From assembly GCF_006716485.1 (NCBI RefSeq), contig NZ_VFPD01000001.1, positions 2,400,008 through 2,464,007 of the forward strand: a stretch of DNA of 64,000 nt, read 5' to 3'. The first letter of the stretch is position 1. Each line of letters begins with the position of its first letter. Shown piece by piece: positions 61,700 to 64,000 of the stretch. The notes beneath the pieces were generated by a model that did no database searches, was not told where the DNA came from, and worked only from the letters and a program-made list of their open reading frames with translations. Source of the stretch: Chryseobacterium aquifrigidense (GTDB taxonomy: Bacteria; Bacteroidota; Bacteroidia; Flavobacteriales; Weeksellaceae). The position numbers and the translations under genes were made by a program.

Positions 61700-63325
61700 A
61701 TGTCAAAAGCAATTTCGCAAGTACCATTAGCGGTAAACGAGCCTGTAAACTCATACGAACCGGGATCTCCGGAAGTTAAAAGCCTTATCGACACTTATAA
61801 AAAAATGTGGGCTGAAAAGGTAGAAATCCCAATGATCATCAACGGAAAAGAAGTAAAGACTGAAACAAAAGTACAGCTTCAGTCTCCACAGGATCATGCT
61901 CATGATTTCGGGTTTTACTACCAGGGTGGTATGCAGCATGTGGATGACGCTATCAACGCGGCATTGGCAGCTAAAAAAGAATGGAATGAACTAGGCTGGG
62001 AGCAGCGTGCAGCAATTTTCTTAAAGGCAGCCGATCTTTTGGCTGGTCCTTACAGAGATGTAATTAATGCAGCAACAATGATCGGACAGTCTAAAAATGT
62101 ACACCAGGCTGAAATTGATTCTGCTTGTGAGTTCATTGACTTCCTAAGATTTAATGTAGAGTTCATGACAGAAATGTATGCTGAGCAGCCGGTTTCTGAC
62201 AATGGAATCTGGAACCGTGTTGAGTACAGACCATTGGAAGGATTCTGTTTTGCAGTAACTCCATTCAACTTTACAGCGATTTCAGGAAATCTTCCGACTT
62301 GTATGGCAATGTTAGGAAACGTTGTCGTTTGGAAGCCATCTGATAAGCAGGTATATTCTGCAAAAGTAATCATGGATGTATTAATTGAAGCGGGTCTTCC
62401 TGCAGGGGTAATCAATATGATCTTTACCGATGGTAAAGAAACTGCTGAAAAAGTACTGGCTCACAGAGATTTCGCAGGTCTTCACTTCACTGGTTCTACA
62501 AAAGTATTCCAGGGGATGTGGAAAATGATCGGTGATAATATCCACAACTACAGAACATATCCAAGAATTGTTGGAGAAACAGGAGGTAAAGACTTCGTTA
62601 TTGCTCACCCTTCTGCTAACGTAGAAGCTGTAGCAACTGCATTGGTAAGAGGTGCTTTCGAATATCAGGGACAGAAATGTTCTGCTGCTTCAAGAGCTTA
62701 TGTACCTAAATCTCTTTGGGCTGATGTGAAAAAAGTAATGGAGGCTCAGATGGGCACAATCAAAATCGGTTCCCCAGAAGATACTTCTAACTTTGTAAAC
62801 GCTGTCATCGACAAGAATTCTTTCGAAAAATGTAAAGGATATATCGACAGAGCAAATGCTTCAGGTGAAGCTACTGTAGCTATCGGTGGAAAATATGACG
62901 ATTCTAAAGGATGGTTCGTACACCCAACAGTAATTGAAACTACAAATCCTCACTACGAAAGTATGGTAGAAGAGATCTTCGGCCCGATCTTATCCATCTA
63001 CGTATATGAAGATCAGGACTGGAAAGAAACTCTGAAACTTGTAGATTCTACTTCTCCTTATTCATTAACAGGTTCTGTATTCTCACAAGACCGTTATGCA
63101 ATCAGTGAAGCTTACAAAGCTTTAGAAAATGCATCAGGTAATTTCTACATCAATGATAAACCAACAGGTGCTGTAGTAGGACAACAGCCTTTCGGTGGTG
63201 GTAGAGCTTCAGGAACAAATGATAAAGCAGGTTCTAAAATGAATCTTCTAAGATGGGTTTCTGTAAGAAGCGTAAAAGAAACTTTCGTTTCTCCTAAAAA
63301 CTACAAATATCCATACCTTGGATAA
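61700..63325 (+). CDS. pruA: L-glutamate gamma-semialdehyde dehydrogenase
   Basis: A 541-residue aldehyde dehydrogenase oxidising glutamate semialdehyde to glutamate, the second step of proline catabolism. The general-base Glu lies in IVGETGGKDF and the nucleophile is Cys327 in GQKCSAASR. The N-terminal VNEPVNSYEPGSPE and the C-terminal KPTGAVVGQQPFGGGRASGT match the stand-alone P5C dehydrogenase of Bacteroidota and eukaryotes. proC or putA are not in the window. Confidence 0.95.
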   Translation: MSKAISQVPLAVNEPVNSYEPGSPEVKSLIDTYKKMWAEKVEIPMIINGKEVKTETKVQLQSPQDHAHDFGFYYQGGMQHVDDAINAALAAKKEWNELGWEQRAAIFLKAADLLAGPYRDVINAATMIGQSKNVHQAEIDSACEFIDFLRFNVEFMTEMYAEQPVSDNGIWNRVEYRPLEGFCFAVTPFNFTAISGNLPTCMAMLGNVVVWKPSDKQVYSAKVIMDVLIEAGLPAGVINMIFTDGKETAEKVLAHRDFAGLHFTGSTKVFQGMWKMIGDNIHNYRTYPRIVGETGGKDFVIAHPSANVEAVATALVRGAFEYQGQKCSAASRAYVPKSLWADVKKVMEAQMGTIKIGSPEDTSNFVNAVIDKNSFEKCKGYIDRANASGEATVAIGGKYDDSKGWFVHPTVIETTNPHYESMVEEIFGPILSIYVYEDQDWKETLKLVDSTSPYSLTGSVFSQDRYAISEAYKALENASGNFYINDKPTGAVVGQQPFGGGRASGTNDKAGSKMNLLRWVSVRSVKETFVSPKNYKYPYLG

Positions 63326-63379
63326 TTAATTAGTAATGAGTAACAGGCAATGGGTAATTTTTGTCTGTTCTTTACATAC

Positions 63380-63411
63380 AGCCTCGGAATTTCGGTTTCG
63401 GGGCTTTTTTG
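63380..63411 (+). terminator. Intrinsic terminator of pruA
   Basis: AGCCTCGGAA / TTTCGGGGCT stem (all pairs allowed with GU) followed by TTTTTG. Confidence 0.75.
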
Positions 63412-63605
63412 TGGTGAGAGACGGGGTGCGAGGTGCGAGGTTCGGGATTCGGGTTTGAGAGTTTTAGGGTTATAGCGTTTTAAGAATATTAGAGTATGAG
63501 AGTATTTTTGGTAATAAAATATTTTTTTTGACTACATTAAACATTAAACTCGAATCCCGAATCTCGCATATCCCGTAGCTCGTATCCCGAAACCCGATAT
63601 CTCCA
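63412..63605. repeat. Intergenic inverted repeat, family C
   Basis: gcgaggttcgggattcgggt and gagagttttagggt on the left are answered by aaactcgaatcccgaatctc and cccgaaacccga on the right. The layout matches the copy at 53.8 kb. No ORF fits. Confidence 0.7.
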
Positions 63606-63707
63606 CTAACATCTTTTAACAAACTTTACCTATATTTTACGATTTTCAATGTCCTGTTAGGAATAATTATTGATTTTCTGTTATTATACACCCCAAAATA
63701 AAATAAT

Positions 63708-63929
63708 ATGAAAAAGTTATTGCTAACAGCTGTCGGAATAGGAATATTTGCAGTGAGCTGTGGAACCAAAGAATCGACAATGTCTACAAGTAGCCGGGAT
63801 TCAGCAACAGTAGGTAATACACAGAAAAGTATACCACCTACTACTACTGATACAACGTCTACCAAAATGACGAATCCTGATACAATCAAGATAAAAAGGG
63901 ATTCTATGGCAACGTCTCCTGTGAAATAG
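63708..63929 (+). CDS. Small Thr/Ser-rich lipoprotein
   Basis: A 73-residue protein with a lipobox ending at Cys18 (FAVSC) and a mature segment of Thr, Ser, Lys and Pro with no aromatic core. It is probably an unstructured outer-membrane-anchored protein. No family is recognised. Confidence 0.65.
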   Translation: MKKLLLTAVGIGIFAVSCGTKESTMSTSSRDSATVGNTQKSIPPTTTDTTSTKMTNPDTIKIKRDSMATSPVK

Positions 63930-63956
63930 TAATGATAACATTCAATCTAAAAATGG

Positions 63957-63991
63957 AAAATCTGCAGATGAAAGCTCTGCAGATTTTTTTT
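63957..63991 (+). terminator. Intrinsic terminator of the small lipoprotein gene
   Basis: AATCTGCAG / CTGCAGATT, a perfect 9-bp stem, followed by TTTTTT. Confidence 0.8.
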
Positions 63992-64000
63992 ATTGAGTTA

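Noticed and set aside
63626..63889. 87-residue minus-strand ORF
   Set aside because: It is antisense to the small lipoprotein gene, which has a clear lipobox and terminator.
1..64000. tRNA and rRNA genes
   Set aside because: No cloverleaf arms or rRNA-like stretches were recognised in the intergenic regions.

Overview
The window reads as a chromosomal segment of a flavobacterium, most likely Chryseobacterium or a close Weeksellaceae relative. The evidence is low GC by eye, leaders mostly without Shine-Dalgarno sequences, several TAnnTTTG (-7 type) Bacteroidota promoters, a TonB-dependent receptor, DUF6526 and R-body genes, and several families of short intergenic palindromes. No rRNA, tRNA or CRISPR array was seen.

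Layout. 1-4.5 kb: the 3' part of a surface-structure operon (periplasmic chaperone-like protein, secreted two-domain protein, usher-like outer-membrane protein). 4.7-16.3 kb: a defence island with a complete type I restriction-modification system (hsdR-hsdM-hsdS) and an mcrB-mcrC pair. Between them lie an XRE regulator, an unknown gene, a ~270-bp tandem duplication and a degenerate array of 22-bp units. 16.3-17.6 kb: palindromic repeats flanking a small GIY-YIG protein. 17.6-20 kb: an acyltransferase and an alpha/beta hydrolase. 20.2-24.9 kb: an ergothioneine cluster, egtD-egtB followed by an ATPase and a permease/binding-protein fusion resembling EgtV and EgtU. The binding domain appears circularly permuted. 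25-31 kb: ordinary accessory genes (lipoprotein, Crp-type regulator, cyclase, serine hydrolase, HTH membrane protein, CPBP protease).

31-40 kb is the most unusual part: an R-body (refractile body) locus. It has six clear RebB-family genes, five of them in a tandem array with hairpins between copies. It also has a seventh divergent RebB-like gene, a frameshifted rebB pseudogene and four unknown genes including a 57-aa one. A convergent two-component operon (unknown protein, membrane protein, histidine kinase, LuxR-type response regulator) abuts it. R-bodies are coiled protein ribbons that can unroll; the arrangement suggests polymer subunits, accessory proteins and a dedicated switch.

40-50 kb: housekeeping and accessory genes (LysE exporter, regulators, siderophore-interacting protein, flavodoxin-fold oxidoreductase, aminopeptidase P, topoisomerase IB). 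50.4-61 kb: a urea and nickel supercluster on the minus strand: TonB-dependent receptor, urea transporter, nickel permease-like protein, ureD, ureG, ureF, ureE, a beta-barrel gene, and ureC, ureB, ureA. Together these could import nickel and urea and assemble urease. 61.7-64 kb: proline catabolism (pruA) and a small lipoprotein.
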